Assembly: GCF_016583825.1 (NCBI RefSeq)
Contig: NZ_NRRV01000033.1
Coordinates: 1 to 54,493 of the forward strand
DNA: 54,493 nt
From: Thiohalocapsa halophila
GTDB lineage: Bacteria; Pseudomonadota; Gammaproteobacteria; Chromatiales; Chromatiaceae
Direction: 5' to 3'
Under the pieces are notes generated by a model. That model worked only from the letters and a program-made list of their open reading frames with translations. It searched no databases and had not been told where the DNA came from. This document shows, piece by piece, positions 9,156 through 17,990 of the stretch. A program made the translations under genes and the position numbers. The stretch's first letter is position 1. Every line of letters starts with the position of its first letter.

Positions 9156-10205
9156 ATGCAGAGACACCCGCGCAATCCCCTCATCGAGCCCGATCAGGTC
9201 GTCCCCTCGGCGCCGGGCTACCGCGTACGCGGTGCCTTCAACCCGGCGGCAGTTCGGTTCGACGGCGAGGTGCTGCTGCTCCTGCGCGTGGCGGAGGACT
9301 GTCCGGCGCGGGAAGGCCGCGTAGCGGTGCCCGTGGCCAGCATCGAAGCCGGGGTGGGCCGTCCCGAGATTCTGGAGCTGTCCCTCGACGACCCCGACGT
9401 GGCGCTGAAGGACACCCGGGGCATCGTCTACAAGGGCCTGGATTACCTCTCCACCATGAGCCACATCCGCATCGCCAGGAGTCGGGATGGGGTGAGCTTT
9501 CAGGTGGATGATACGCCGTTCATCTTCCCGGGCGACGCCAGCGAATGCTTCGGCGTAGAGGATGCGCGCGTGACGCGCTTCGGGGATACCTTCGCCATCA
9601 ACTACACCTGCGTCTCTCCCGACGGCTGGGGCACCGCCCTGGCCACGACCCGGGACTTTCGGACCATCGAGCGGCGCGGGCTGATCTTCACCGTGCAGAA
9701 TAAGGACGTATCCATCTTCCCTGAGAGCATCGACGGCTTGTATCGTGCCTTGCACCGTCCCAATAACAGTGGCTTCGGAAGGCCGTCCATCTGGTACGCG
9801 GAATCGCCGGACCTCATCCATTGGGGCAATCACCAGTGTATTCTGCGACCGCGGGACACCTTCTGGGAAGAGATGAAGATCGGCGGCGGCGCGCCCTGTA
9901 TCAAGACACCGCAGGGATGGCTGCAGCTATACCACGCCAAAGGCCGCAACCAGATCTACAGTCTGTTCACCGTGCTCCTGGATCTGGAACAGCCCTGGCG
10001 GGTCCTCAAGCGGGGCAGCATACCCATACTCAGGCCGGAGATGCCCTACGAGACCGATGGCTTCTTCCCCAACGTGGTGTTCTGCAACGGTGTGGTGACC
10101 TGGGAGGATGGCCGAGTCTTCATTTATTACGGGGCCTGCGATGAGAGCGTCTGCCTCCTGGAGACGACGGTGGCCGAGCTGCTGGCATCAGTAGACGCAG
10201 CCTAA
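9156..10205 (+). CDS. GH130 family phosphorylase (short form)
   Basis: 349-residue GH130 protein, resembling the shorter beta-1,4- or beta-1,2-mannooligosaccharide phosphorylases. Motifs in order: RGAFNPAAVRFDGEVLLLLR near residue 25, STMSHIRIARSRDG near 105, the signature FGVEDARVTRFGDTFAINYT near 135, KDVSIFPE near 185, the active-site face GGGAPCIKTPQGWLQLYH near 245, and FFPNVVFCNG near 305. It follows the GT4 gene by 12 bases. Two differently sized GH130 enzymes around one transferase suggests sequential attack on one glycan, or degradation and recycling of a storage-type mannan. Specificity is not provable here. Confidence 0.9.
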   Translation: MQRHPRNPLIEPDQVVPSAPGYRVRGAFNPAAVRFDGEVLLLLRVAEDCPAREGRVAVPVASIEAGVGRPEILELSLDDPDVALKDTRGIVYKGLDYLSTMSHIRIARSRDGVSFQVDDTPFIFPGDASECFGVEDARVTRFGDTFAINYTCVSPDGWGTALATTRDFRTIERRGLIFTVQNKDVSIFPESIDGLYRALHRPNNSGFGRPSIWYAESPDLIHWGNHQCILRPRDTFWEEMKIGGGAPCIKTPQGWLQLYHAKGRNQIYSLFTVLLDLEQPWRVLKRGSIPILRPEMPYETDGFFPNVVFCNGVVTWEDGRVFIYYGACDESVCLLETTVAELLASVDAA

Positions 10206-10318
10206 AGGCAAGCCTAACCGGCTCTTGGCACAAGGCGTGGGGCCCCGATGGCAGTGCGGCAGCCGCTTTTGGTACCGGCATCGGGTCCGCTGTCAGGGAC
10301 ACCGGTCATGGCTTGAGC

Positions 10319-10450
10319 TCAGGAGCTCTTAACAATCAAGGGGACGGAATCTCCGGAATGCTTCTTCGCCCGCTTGGCCGCTTTCTTTTCCTTCGGGGTC
10401 AGTTGTGCCTGTTTCTTCGGTTCCCGACTGATTCGTTGGGATTTTGACAC
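10319..10450 (-). CDS. Small lysine-rich basic protein, 43 residues, GTG start
   Basis: A short gene read from a GTG at 10450 to TGA at 10319. The upstream sequence carries a perfect AAGGAG about nine bases before the GTG, which decides the start. The product begins (M)SKSQRISREPKKQAQLTP and continues with KEKKAAKRAKK, ending LIVKSS. Roughly a quarter of the residues are lysine, so it is strongly basic and probably unstructured or nucleic-acid binding. Small proteins with a similar lysine-rich core occur in many proteobacterial genomes as unassigned families, but I cannot name a function. It is convergent with the GH130 gene. From 10451 to about 10929 I see no other gene, only eroded sequence. 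Confidence 0.7.
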   Translation of the reverse strand: MSKSQRISREPKKQAQLTPKEKKAAKRAKKHSGDSVPLIVKSS

Positions 10451-10929
10451 GGTGGTTGCTCCTTGAGTGTGGTGAAGGGCACGCTGCGACGGATGTGTGT
10501 CAGCGAGACTTCGCCAGCGCGCCCAAAGCCCGACTAGTCAAGTCGGATTGCCTCAAGATACTCGCTCTGACCTCAATAGCAAGGAGTATTCGCGTCGGGG
10601 CCTTCGTTTTCAGACCTTTCCTTCACGGCGCCCTCCATCCCGGAGCGGCGAGCACCGTGCGTACTCGCCCGCACCAGCCCGAGACGCAGATTGCGCATGA
10701 CCAAGCTTTTCAGGAACGTTGGCATCGCAGCCATCGTCCGTGCCGCCGGCGCCTCGTTTTCGGCCACCGCCTGGTGGGGTGGCCCTGCCAGCATCCGCTG
10801 CCGCGTCCTTGGCTGGAGCTGCGATACCCAGGCACCGACGCTTAGGCCGGCTCCCGGCATGCCGACGTAGCTGCCGGCAACCGGCGGGACGGACTCCGGC
10901 AGCCGCGCCACGGCCACGGGGATGTGCTT

Positions 10930-11143
10930 GGCTGGCTGGTGTGTCGAAGGTTGCAATCGCCGCCGAGTTGTCCTCGACATCGCGCTGCCAGCGCAGCACG
11001 GCGGTGGGCGTGATGGTCAGCGCCGCCGACTCGATGCGGACCTCGTGATCTTCCCGTGGTCGCAGACGCAGGCTGTGCGGGCCGAGCTGTACCTCGCCCG
11101 AGAAGCTGTAGTAGGTGCGGTGCAGGATGCGATAGCGTTGCAT
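10930..11143 (-). pseudogene. 5' fragment of a transglutaminase-like protein
   Basis: From ATG 11143 the first 70 or so residues match the N-terminal beta domain of bacterial transglutaminase-like proteins: MQRYRILHRTYYSFSGEVQL, then GPHSLRLRPREDHEVRIESA, then WQRDVEDNSAAIATFDTPAS. After roughly base 10930 the similarity stops and the frame runs into arginine- and alanine-rich sequence of no family. The catalytic cysteine-histidine-aspartate domain is missing. The sequence between 10451 and 10930 shows no recognisable continuation in any frame. Interpreted as a gene broken after its 5' end. Confidence 0.75.
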
Positions 11144-11245
11144 GAGTCACCTTGGTAGGCGCGGGCGCGGGTCGAAATTCAGGGGCGCTCGCGGCTCGAC
11201 AGTCGACTCATTGATGGCTTGACCGGGATCCGGCGCGAGATGTGC

Positions 11246-13495
11246 TCATCCGGAGCCCGAGCAATGCTTGATCCTGTCCAGCTCGGCGTGCACATGCCTA
11301 CTGATCGCGAAGCCGTCCGCCATCGCGAGCCCTGCTTCTGCGAGGCGGCGGGCATCGGCCTGCTTGCAGCAACGGATCACCCGCTTGACTTCGCCAAGCA
11401 ATGCGGGGCTCATGCTGAGGCTGTCCACGCCGAGCCCAAGCAGCAGGAGCGCGCCGGCCGGGTCGCCCGCCAGCTCGCCGCAGACATTGACCGGTTTGGC
11501 GTGGCGGTGGGCCGCGCTCACAACGTTTCGTACTGCGTCGAGCACGGCGGGATGGAGGCTGTCATAGGGCGTGCTGACCTGGATATTGTTCCGATCGACA
11601 GCGAGGATATACTGCGTCAGATCGTTGGTGCCGATGGAGAATGCATCGACCCGGTCCGCCATCGCCCCGACGAGAAAGACGGCTGCGGGCACCTCGACCA
11701 TGACCGCCACCTGCGGGCGTTGCGCCGCCAATCCCTCCGCGACGAGCTCCCGCTCCGCCCGAGCCAGCAGCCCCAAGGCCTCGTCCAGCTCGCCGACGGT
11801 GGCGATCATCGGCACGAGTATCCGCAGGTTGCCCAGGCCGGCATTCGCTTGCAGCATCGCACGCAGCTGAATCAGGAAGATTTCGGGCTGATCCAATGAG
11901 AAGCGGATCCCGCGGCAGCCGAGGAAGGGATTGTCTTCCCGCAGGGGAAGATAGGGCAGCACCTTATCGCCGCCGACGTCGAGCGTGCGCAGCGTGACCG
12001 GCAGGGGCGCAAAGCTCGTCAGGACCTCGCGATACTCCTGCAACAACGCCTCCTCGACGGGCAGGGTTTCGCCGAGCAGAAAGCTGTATTCCGTGCGGTA
12101 GAGGCCAACGCCCTCGGCACCCATAGCCCGGGCGCCCGGGCCGTCGGCGGCGAAGCCGATGTTGGCCAGCAGCGGCATGCGCACCCGGTCCAGGGTTTCT
12201 GCGGGAAGATCGCAGAGCGACAGCAGCTGTCGGGAGCGGGTCTCGGCGTCGCGCAGACGCTGTTGGAGCTTGGCCACCAGCGTCCTCGAGGGCTCCACAT
12301 AGAGTCGCCCCTCATCGCCGTCGATGGCGATGGAGCGGCCTTCCAGGGAGCCGGCGGATGTCCTCGCCAGGCCGACGATTGCAGGGATGCCGAGCGCGCG
12401 TGCCAGCACGGCCATGTGCGAGAGCGGCGAGCCGCGCAATGCCACCAGTCCGGCCAGACAGCCGCGGGGGATGGCCGCGATCTCCGCCAGTCCGAGCGTC
12501 TCTCCGATGAGAATACAGGGCTCTGACAAGGCCGCCGGCTCCATGCGCGTTTGCATGTGCGCGAGCACGCGCTGGCCGATGTCGCGAATGTCGGCGGCAC
12601 GCTCGCGCAGATAGGCATCGTCCATCTGCTCGAACACCAGAGCATGATGCGCAATGGTCGAGCGCCAGGCGCCGGGGGCCCAGTTGCCCGCCCGGATGCC
12701 TTCGAGCGTCTCTTGCACCAGCGCAGCGTCGCCCAAGAGCATGACCTGTACATCGAACAAGGCCCGCACTGCATCGGGCACCCGCCCCGCCAAGCCCTCG
12801 CCCGCCTGCCGCAGCTCGGCTTGCGCTGCGGCGATGGCGGTCAGGAATGCCGACTCCTCCGCCGTCGCGTCCGCCGCCGGGTGATCGGGGATGGTGTCCA
12901 AGCGCGGGTGTGCGCTGACCAGACGGCCCTTGCCGATAGCCAGTCCCCGCGCCGCGGAAACACCGTGGATGAATGGATTCCCCCCTGTCTCCCCGCGCAG
13001 AAGCCGCTCGACGCCGTCCACCGCCTCGGCCTCATGCACCGCTTTGGCGAGCTGCGCCCCCAGACTGACAAAGAAGCCGATCTCGTCGCGCGCAAAGGGC
13101 TGGCCGGAGGTGCGCCACGCCGCCAGCACACCGAGCAGTCGGCGGTAGTGGATGAGCGGGGCGCCGATGAAGCGCCCGATGCCGGGGTGCCCCGGACGCT
13201 CGGGGACATCCCGCAGCCGTCCCTTGGCGTCCGGGTCGAGGACGAGCTCGAGCCGCTCGCCGACGAGCCTGACGAGCGCCCCATCCCGGCTCTCCGGCAG
13301 GCCCGCGATTGCGCTCTGGCTCAGCCCCTGGGCGGCGACCAGGGGGTAGGCATCCCGCGCTGCGTCTTTGAGGAAGATTGCGCAGGCATCGATCGGCACG
13401 GCTTGACTCGCTTGCCGGACCAGGACCGCAGCCGCGTCGTCCAGGGTCGTTGCGGCGGACACCTGCCGCATGATCTGCCGGAGCGTCACGATCAT
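11246..13495 (-). CDS. ptsP: PtsP, GAF-domain enzyme I of the nitrogen-related phosphotransferase system
   Basis: 749-residue cytoplasmic phosphotransferase taking phosphate from PEP to NPr in PTS-Ntr. Order of domains: GAF sensor (residues about 1-165, with FIGAPLIHYRRLLGVLAAW); EI N-terminal/HPr-binding region; phosphohistidine domain with the acceptor His in GSPLSHMAVLARALGIPAIV near residue 365; and the PEP-binding barrel with GVGLYRTEYSFLL, LRTLDVGGDK, FSIGTNDLTQYILAVDRNN and the cysteine motif CGELAGDP. The start at 13495 is preferred because MIVTLRQIMRQVSAA aligns directly with the start of E. coli PtsP and gives the same length; an ATG nine codons upstream is possible. No ptsN, ptsO or rpoN gene is in the window. 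All key residues are present. Confidence 0.95.
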   Translation of the reverse strand: MIVTLRQIMRQVSAATTLDDAAAVLVRQASQAVPIDACAIFLKDAARDAYPLVAAQGLSQSAIAGLPESRDGALVRLVGERLELVLDPDAKGRLRDVPERPGHPGIGRFIGAPLIHYRRLLGVLAAWRTSGQPFARDEIGFFVSLGAQLAKAVHEAEAVDGVERLLRGETGGNPFIHGVSAARGLAIGKGRLVSAHPRLDTIPDHPAADATAEESAFLTAIAAAQAELRQAGEGLAGRVPDAVRALFDVQVMLLGDAALVQETLEGIRAGNWAPGAWRSTIAHHALVFEQMDDAYLRERAADIRDIGQRVLAHMQTRMEPAALSEPCILIGETLGLAEIAAIPRGCLAGLVALRGSPLSHMAVLARALGIPAIVGLARTSAGSLEGRSIAIDGDEGRLYVEPSRTLVAKLQQRLRDAETRSRQLLSLCDLPAETLDRVRMPLLANIGFAADGPGARAMGAEGVGLYRTEYSFLLGETLPVEEALLQEYREVLTSFAPLPVTLRTLDVGGDKVLPYLPLREDNPFLGCRGIRFSLDQPEIFLIQLRAMLQANAGLGNLRILVPMIATVGELDEALGLLARAERELVAEGLAAQRPQVAVMVEVPAAVFLVGAMADRVDAFSIGTNDLTQYILAVDRNNIQVSTPYDSLHPAVLDAVRNVVSAAHRHAKPVNVCGELAGDPAGALLLLGLGVDSLSMSPALLGEVKRVIRCCKQADARRLAEAGLAMADGFAISRHVHAELDRIKHCSGSG

Positions 13496-13539
13496 GGGCT
13501 TGGGCGTTCTGCCGCTTGGCATGGAGGATCGCTGGGCAA

Positions 13540-14187
13540 CTAGTTGGTACAGGGTTCAGCTTTGCGTTCGTGCTGGTCGGGCTCAGTAACACGCGGGCAT
13601 GTCAAGGTATGAACGGATCGTGCCCCCTCGAGGCCCGTTTGCCGGTTGCCACAAGGGTAGTCGCAGGCACGAGCGAGGGCCATCGGGGATGCAGCTGAAG
13701 CCAACGACCTCGAGAGTAGCCCTTCGGCGGAGGAATTGCGCTGACCCGTCTTCGGGGCTCGAAAGTCCGACTTTCGTCGACGACTGTCACCGGGGGCTTT
13801 GCAGCTGAAGACATCCTTGCGCTCGTTGTCCACCCAGATCACAGCGGCGGAGCCGGCAGCCGTCACCGCGACCGCCGGATCATCGACATAGTGGAAGCGG
13901 GACTGGTTCATCCGCCAGGGGCCGATGTCGGCGTCGCCGGAGGCGATGGCCACCGGTGCCTGCCATTCGATGGCAGGCGGCGCAGGTGCCAAATCATCCG
14001 GCGTAACCGCGGCCTGAGCGCCGGGGCCCCGGGCGCAGGCGTTGGTGGTGAGCACCAGCAGGCCGATGACGAGCCAGGGGGCCCGGCGCCGTGCCTGCGC
14101 AGTGCAGCCGGAGGCGGCGCAACCCATGCCGAGGCTCAGTTTCGATAGCGCGGACCGGTGCGACACGCTGCGGATCGACGGATGCAT
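13540..14187 (-). pseudogene. Truncated exported lipoprotein-like protein
   Basis: The frame from ATG 14187 has a plausible export signal (RRRAPWLVIGLLVLTTNAC near residues 33-51, a possible lipobox cysteine) and then a region rich in aspartate and aromatic residues (WRMNQSRFHYVDDPAVAV and VIWVDNERKDVF, to about residue 127). This looks like the first blade of a sialidase/propeller-like periplasmic protein. After base 13807 the translation becomes arginine- and serine-rich with no domain character, so I read it as a 5' remnant whose 3' part was lost. The ends of the decay cannot be placed exactly. Confidence 0.55.
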
Positions 14188-14250
14188 GCCTGTGCTCCTG
14201 ATCGCTTAACGGTCCCTGGTAGCTGGGGTCGCGCCCCGCCAAGACCCGAA

Positions 14251-14345
14251 CTGGTGATGGCGGCCTGGCGCTCGCGCCGGTAGCGGCCGGTGATGTGCTC
14301 CCGGTGATGTCCTCCCGGTGATGTCTTCCAGGCGCTCGTCCAGTA
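14251..14345 (-). pseudogene. Partial second copy of the atpG 3' end
   Basis: Bases 14251-14345 match the end of atpG at 14945-15009 almost base for base, encoding the LDERLEDITGR and RYRRERQAAIT segment of the gamma subunit. Within the copy a 14-base unit (CCGGTGATGTCCTC with small changes) is present about three times, adding 28 bases and breaking the frame. It lies on the far side of the antitoxin/PIN pair from the intact atpG and forms the upstream region of the antitoxin gene. Confidence 0.85.
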
Positions 14346-14390
14346 TCATCATCCCCGGGATCTCGGGATTTTCGTACACTGAGGTTTGCA

Positions 14391-14642
14391 ATGACACAGC
14401 ACTTGAAAGCTGTCTATGAGCATGGCGTCTTTCGCCCCTTGGAGCCGGTGCGGCTCGAAGAGCACCAAGAAGTCACATTGGTGTTGGAGACCGCCGAGGA
14501 CGATGCTGCGGAAACAAAGCCGATCTGGGAAGTCGCCGAGGATCTCGTGCGCGATATCCCGACGGATGCGCTGGACAGTGTCCCCGTGGATGGCGCGGCC
14601 CAGCATGACCATTATCTCTATGGCGCCCCCAAGCGCGACTGA
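14391..14642 (+). CDS. Antitoxin-like protein, DUF104 (AF2212/PG0164) type
   Basis: 83-residue protein whose first 35 residues have the family pattern of small VapB-like antitoxins: HLKAVYEHGVFRPLEPVRLE, then EHQEVTLVLE. Such proteins usually precede a PIN-domain ribonuclease and neutralise it. Its TGA overlaps the ATG of the following PIN fragment (bases 14640-14644), the usual coupled arrangement. The C-terminal 45 residues are acidic and variable, presumably the toxin-binding tail. The toxin partner is internally deleted, so this may now be an orphan. Upstream lies the atpG end fragment. Confidence 0.75.
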   Translation: MTQHLKAVYEHGVFRPLEPVRLEEHQEVTLVLETAEDDAAETKPIWEVAEDLVRDIPTDALDSVPVDGAAQHDHYLYGAPKRD

Positions 14643-14839
14643 TGCGCGCTGTCCTTGCTGACACCTGCTATACCCGCGAGGGCTTTCTCGCCGGATTCCG
14701 ACTGTATCAAGCCCGTCCCGACAAGGGTTACAGCTTGACCGACTGTATCTCGATGGAGGCCCTGCGCCGGGAAGGGCTGAGCGAGGTGCTCACGAACGAC
14801 GAACACTTCAAACAGGAAGGGTTTACCTGCCTCCTGTAG
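14642..14839 (+). pseudogene. PIN-domain (VapC-like) toxin with internal deletion
   Basis: Only 65 codons remain of a family normally about 130-140 residues long. The start MRAVLADTCY carries the first PIN aspartate (residue 7). It is followed directly by the C-terminal part RLYQARPDKGYSLTDCIS and EVLTNDEHFKQEGF, which contains the later conserved acidic residues. The central region with the second acidic catalytic position is absent. The frame is maintained across the join. Ribonuclease activity is unlikely. It overlaps the preceding antitoxin and is convergent with atpG. Confidence 0.7.
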
Positions 14840-14901
14840 CGCTGTGGCTCTCTTGTGTTCGTGTGGGCGACGATGACCCACCGGCTCGGACTGCCGCGGC
14901 G

Positions 14902-15834
14902 TCAAGACGCCGCCTCGAAGCCTGCGACGACGTCCAGCAGCTCGCTGGTGATGGCGGCCTGGCGCTCGCGGCGGTAGCGGCCGGTGATGTCCTCCAGGCG
15001 CTCGTCCAGGTTCTTCTCCGCGGCCTGCATGGCTTTGAGGCGGCTGCCGTGCTCGGCGGCCAGGGACTCGGCACAGGCGCGAAAGAGCACGCTGAAATAG
15101 TGCTGACGCAGCAGGTGTCCCACCAGCAGGCCGCGGGGCAGGGTGTAGAGCGGCAGCCGGCGCGACGGCCAGGGTGCCTGCGCGCGCTGGCGGAAGCGGG
15201 CAGGGTCCAGCGGGAACAGGCGCTGGCCGTGCGGCTCGTAGCCGGAGCGGCCCGTGGGGCGGTTGTGGTAGAGCTGGACCCGCTCGACGCCCTCGGACTG
15301 CCAGGCGTCCACGCGCAGCAGCAGCCGCTGCACGATGGCGGTGATGCCCGCCGCGGAGCTGGGGGTCGGGAAGATCTCCGTGCCGTTGCCGGCGACGGAC
15401 TCCAGGCTGGGTGCGACGCGCTCGCCGACGGCGAGCCAGTGGCGCACTACGGCGGCATCCGTGACCTGCTGCTGGACATGCTCGACAATGACCTCGTTGA
15501 AGCGCCCGCAGAGGCCGTGGTCGGTGCCGAGGACGATGACCGCGTCCGTCGCGTCGGACCTGTCGCCCGACTCATCGCCCGACCTATCGCCCAAGTCGTC
15601 GCCCAACCCATCGCCCCCACCGCCGTCGGCGCTGCTCGGCGCGGCGGCCGTCGGCGTCTCTCGCAGCACCGCCCGCAGTCCCAGCTCGACGCTGCCCTCG
15701 TACTCGGCCAGCGCGGCGGCGGCCTGCTCGTACTGGCGGATGCTGACGGCGGACAGCGCCTTCATGGTGCGCACGATCTGCTGCAGATCGTCCAGGTTCT
15801 CCATGCGCTGTTTCAGCGATTCGATGCTGGCCAT
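14902..15834 (-). CDS. atpG: N-type ATPase gamma subunit
   Basis: 310-residue central-stalk subunit, last gene of the operon. N-terminal coil MASIESLKQRMENLDDLQQI and VRTMKALSAVSIRQYEQ, the core VIVLGTDHGLCGRFNE near residue 100, and the C-terminal coil NLDERLEDITGRYRRERQAA are conserved; the C-terminus ends in AAS. The start is the ATG at 15834. Unusual is an inserted glycine/aspartate-rich stretch at about residues 74-94 (GGGGDGLGDDLGDRSGDESG) just before the Rossmann-like core, encoded by imperfect 12-base repeats. A diverged copy of the gene's 3' end is present at 14251-14345. It starts 41 bases after the atpA stop. Confidence 0.95.
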   Translation of the reverse strand: MASIESLKQRMENLDDLQQIVRTMKALSAVSIRQYEQAAAALAEYEGSVELGLRAVLRETPTAAAPSSADGGGGDGLGDDLGDRSGDESGDRSDATDAVIVLGTDHGLCGRFNEVIVEHVQQQVTDAAVVRHWLAVGERVAPSLESVAGNGTEIFPTPSSAAGITAIVQRLLLRVDAWQSEGVERVQLYHNRPTGRSGYEPHGQRLFPLDPARFRQRAQAPWPSRRLPLYTLPRGLLVGHLLRQHYFSVLFRACAESLAAEHGSRLKAMQAAEKNLDERLEDITGRYRRERQAAITSELLDVVAGFEAAS

Positions 15835-15875
15835 GATGATCGCTCCCGGGATGCTGGCCGTCGCGATGCTCGCCG

Positions 15876-17417
15876 TCAGTCCGCCGCCGGCAGGTCCGCG
15901 ATGGCGGACCGGGCGGTCTCCGTCAGTGTCTCCCAGGCGTCGTCGTTCAGCTCGCGGCCGGTGTCGATGCGCTCGCAGAGGTCGGCGTGCTCGGCCTGCA
16001 CGCGCTCGCGGATGCGCTGCTCGGCCTCGGCGACGGCGTCCAGGGGGATGTCGTCCAGCAGACCTTCCTGGGTGGCCAGCAGCACGGCGATCTGCTGCCA
16101 GGCGGCGAGGGGGCTTGCGGCGTCCTGACGCAGGATCTGCCGCACCCGGCGGCCGTGCTCGATGCGGCGCTTGGTGCGCTCGTCGAGCCGGGTGGCGAAG
16201 CGCGCGAAGGTCTCCAGCTCCTCGAACTGGGTATAGGCGAGCTTGAGGTCGCCCGAGACCCGGCGAAAGCTCGGATACTGGGTCTTGCCGCCGACGCGCG
16301 ACACCGAGCGGCCGATGTCGATGGCCGGCAGCATGCCCTTGCGGAACAGCGTTGGCGACAGATAGATCTGGCCGTCGGTGATAGAGATGAGATTGGTCGG
16401 GATGTAGGCGCTGATGTCCTGCGCCTGGGTCTCGACCACGGGCAGCGCCGTCAGCGAGCCGCCGCCGCGCTCCTCGATCAGATGCGTCGCCCGCTCCAGC
16501 AGGCGCGAGTGGATGTAGAAGATGTCGCCCGGGAAGGCTTCGCGGCCCGGCGGGCGGCGCAGCAACAGGGAGAGCTCGCGGTAGGCGCGGGCATGGCGTG
16601 TCAGGTCGTCGTAGACGATGAGCACGTCGCGGCCCTGGTCCATGAAGTACTCGCCCATGGCTGTCGCCGCATAGGGCGTGACGAACTGCAGCCCCGGCGG
16701 GTCCTCGCCGGAGGCGGCGACGACGATGCTGTGCGCCATCGCATCCTCCCGCCGCAGGCTCTCGACGGCCCGCGCCACCGCGGTGCCGCGCTGGCCGATG
16801 GCGCAATAGATGCAGATGACGTCACGGGCGCCGTCGCCGCCCGCGGCCTCGCGGCGCTGGTTGATGATGGCGTCCAGCGCCACCTGCGACTTGCCGGTCT
16901 GGCGGTCGCCGACGATGAGCTCGCGCTGGCCGCGGCCGATGGGGATCATGGCGTCCACCGCCTTGATGCCGGTCATCAGCGGCACGCTCACCGGCGCGCG
17001 GTCCATGATGGCGGGCGCCGGGCGCTCGATGGGCCGACGCTCGCGGGTCTTGGGCACGCCGCCGCCGTCCAGCGGGCGGCCGGTGGCATCGATGACCCGG
17101 CCCAGCAGCGCCTCGCCCACGGGCGTGTCCGCCTCCCGGCCGGTGGCGCGCACGCGCACGCCGGGGCGCAGATGCTCGCTGTGGCCGAGCAGCACGACGC
17201 CCAGGTCCGCCTCGTCCAGATTCACCGCCAGCCCGAGCACACCCTCCGGCAGCTCCACCAGCTCCTCGAAGCCCAACCGCGGCAGCCCGCCGATGCGGGC
17301 GATGCCGCCGCCTACGGCCAGCAGGGTGCCGACATCGTCCACCGCGGGCTCGCCCTTGGTCTCGGCGACGGCGTCGCCGATGTCCGTGAAGGCTTGGTCG
17401 AGGGTTTGGGTAAGCAT
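15876..17417 (-). CDS. atpA: N-type ATPase alpha subunit
   Basis: 513-residue non-catalytic nucleotide-binding subunit of F1. Walker A GDRQTGKS is near residues 170-177, followed by [17 protein letters not shown], the Walker B region [18 protein letters not shown], and the conserved [14 protein letters not shown] with the arginine-containing switch. The start is the ATG at 17417, giving a normal-length protein; further upstream the frame remains open only because it runs through hairpin repeats. There is no clear Shine-Dalgarno before this ATG: the leader is an array of the heptamer CAAACTT. It is separated from atpF by 579 bases, exceptional in an otherwise overlapping operon. Confidence 0.96.
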   Translation of the reverse strand: MLTQTLDQAFTDIGDAVAETKGEPAVDDVGTLLAVGGGIARIGGLPRLGFEELVELPEGVLGLAVNLDEADLGVVLLGHSEHLRPGVRVRATGREADTPVGEALLGRVIDATGRPLDGGGVPKTRERRPIERPAPAIMDRAPVSVPLMTGIKAVDAMIPIGRGQRELIVGDRQTGKSQVALDAIINQRREAAGGDGARDVICIYCAIGQRGTAVARAVESLRREDAMAHSIVVAASGEDPPGLQFVTPYAATAMGEYFMDQGRDVLIVYDDLTRHARAYRELSLLLRRPPGREAFPGDIFYIHSRLLERATHLIEERGGGSLTALPVVETQAQDISAYIPTNLISITDGQIYLSPTLFRKGMLPAIDIGRSVSRVGGKTQYPSFRRVSGDLKLAYTQFEELETFARFATRLDERTKRRIEHGRRVRQILRQDAASPLAAWQQIAVLLATQEGLLDDIPLDAVAEAEQRIRERVQAEHADLCERIDTGRELNDDAWETLTETARSAIADLPAAD

Positions 17418-17424
17418 GGTGGGA

Positions 17425-17503
17425 AAGTTTGAAGTTTGAAGTTTGAAGTTTGAAGTTTGAAGTTTGAAGTTTCGGAGTACGGAGTACGGAGTACGGCGTA
17501 CGG
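17425..17503. repeat. Two adjacent heptanucleotide repeat tracts in the atpA leader
   Basis: On the plus strand GAAGTTT is repeated almost seven times (17425-17472), directly followed by four copies of CGGAGTA (17473-17500, the last with one change). The tract begins eight bases upstream of the atpA ATG. A seven-base period means copy-number change would alter leader length but not a coding frame. Confidence 0.95.
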
Positions 17504-17517
17504 TGCGCCAATCGCCT

Positions 17518-17990
17518 GTGGGAGCGGCCTCTGGCCGCGACGGCTTCCAGGGCGCCGACCGCGGCGCGTCGCGGCAAGGATGCCGCTCCCACATGCGACC
17601 GCCGCTGTGGGAGCGGCCTCTGGCCGCGACGGCTTCCAGGGCGCTGGCCGCGGCCTGTCGCGGCAAGGATGCCGCTCCCACATGCGATCGCCGCTGTGGG
17701 AGCGGCCTCTGGCCGCGATGGCTTCCAGGGCGCCTGCCGCGGCGTGTCGCGGCAGGGATGCCGCTCCCACATGCGATCGCCGCTGTGGGAGCGGCCTCTG
17801 ACCGCGATGACTTCCAGGGCGCTGGTCGCGGCCTGTCGCGGCAGGGATGCCGCTCCCACATGCGGTCGCCGCTGTGGGAGCGGCCTCTGGCCGCGATGGC
17901 TTCCAGGGCGCTGGCCGCGGCGTGTCGCGGCAAGGATGCCGCTCCCACATGCGATCGGATGCCGTGGGAGCGGCCTCTGGCCGCGACGGC
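17518..17990. repeat. Hairpin (REP-like) array A, about five units
   Basis: Each unit starts TGTGGGAGCGGCCTCTGGCC and ends GCAAGGATGCCGCTCCCACA. These arms are imperfect inverted complements, so a unit can fold into a long stem. Five complete units plus a half unit at the 3' edge are spaced about 88-89 bases apart between atpF and atpA. The same family occurs at 23913-24166, 39025-40130 and 54291-54365. No associated tyrosine transposase gene is in the window. Confidence 0.9.

Noticed and set aside
17418..17948. N-terminal extension of atpA reaching to 17948
   Set aside because: Also translated hairpin and heptamer repeats; ATG 17417 gives a normal alpha subunit.
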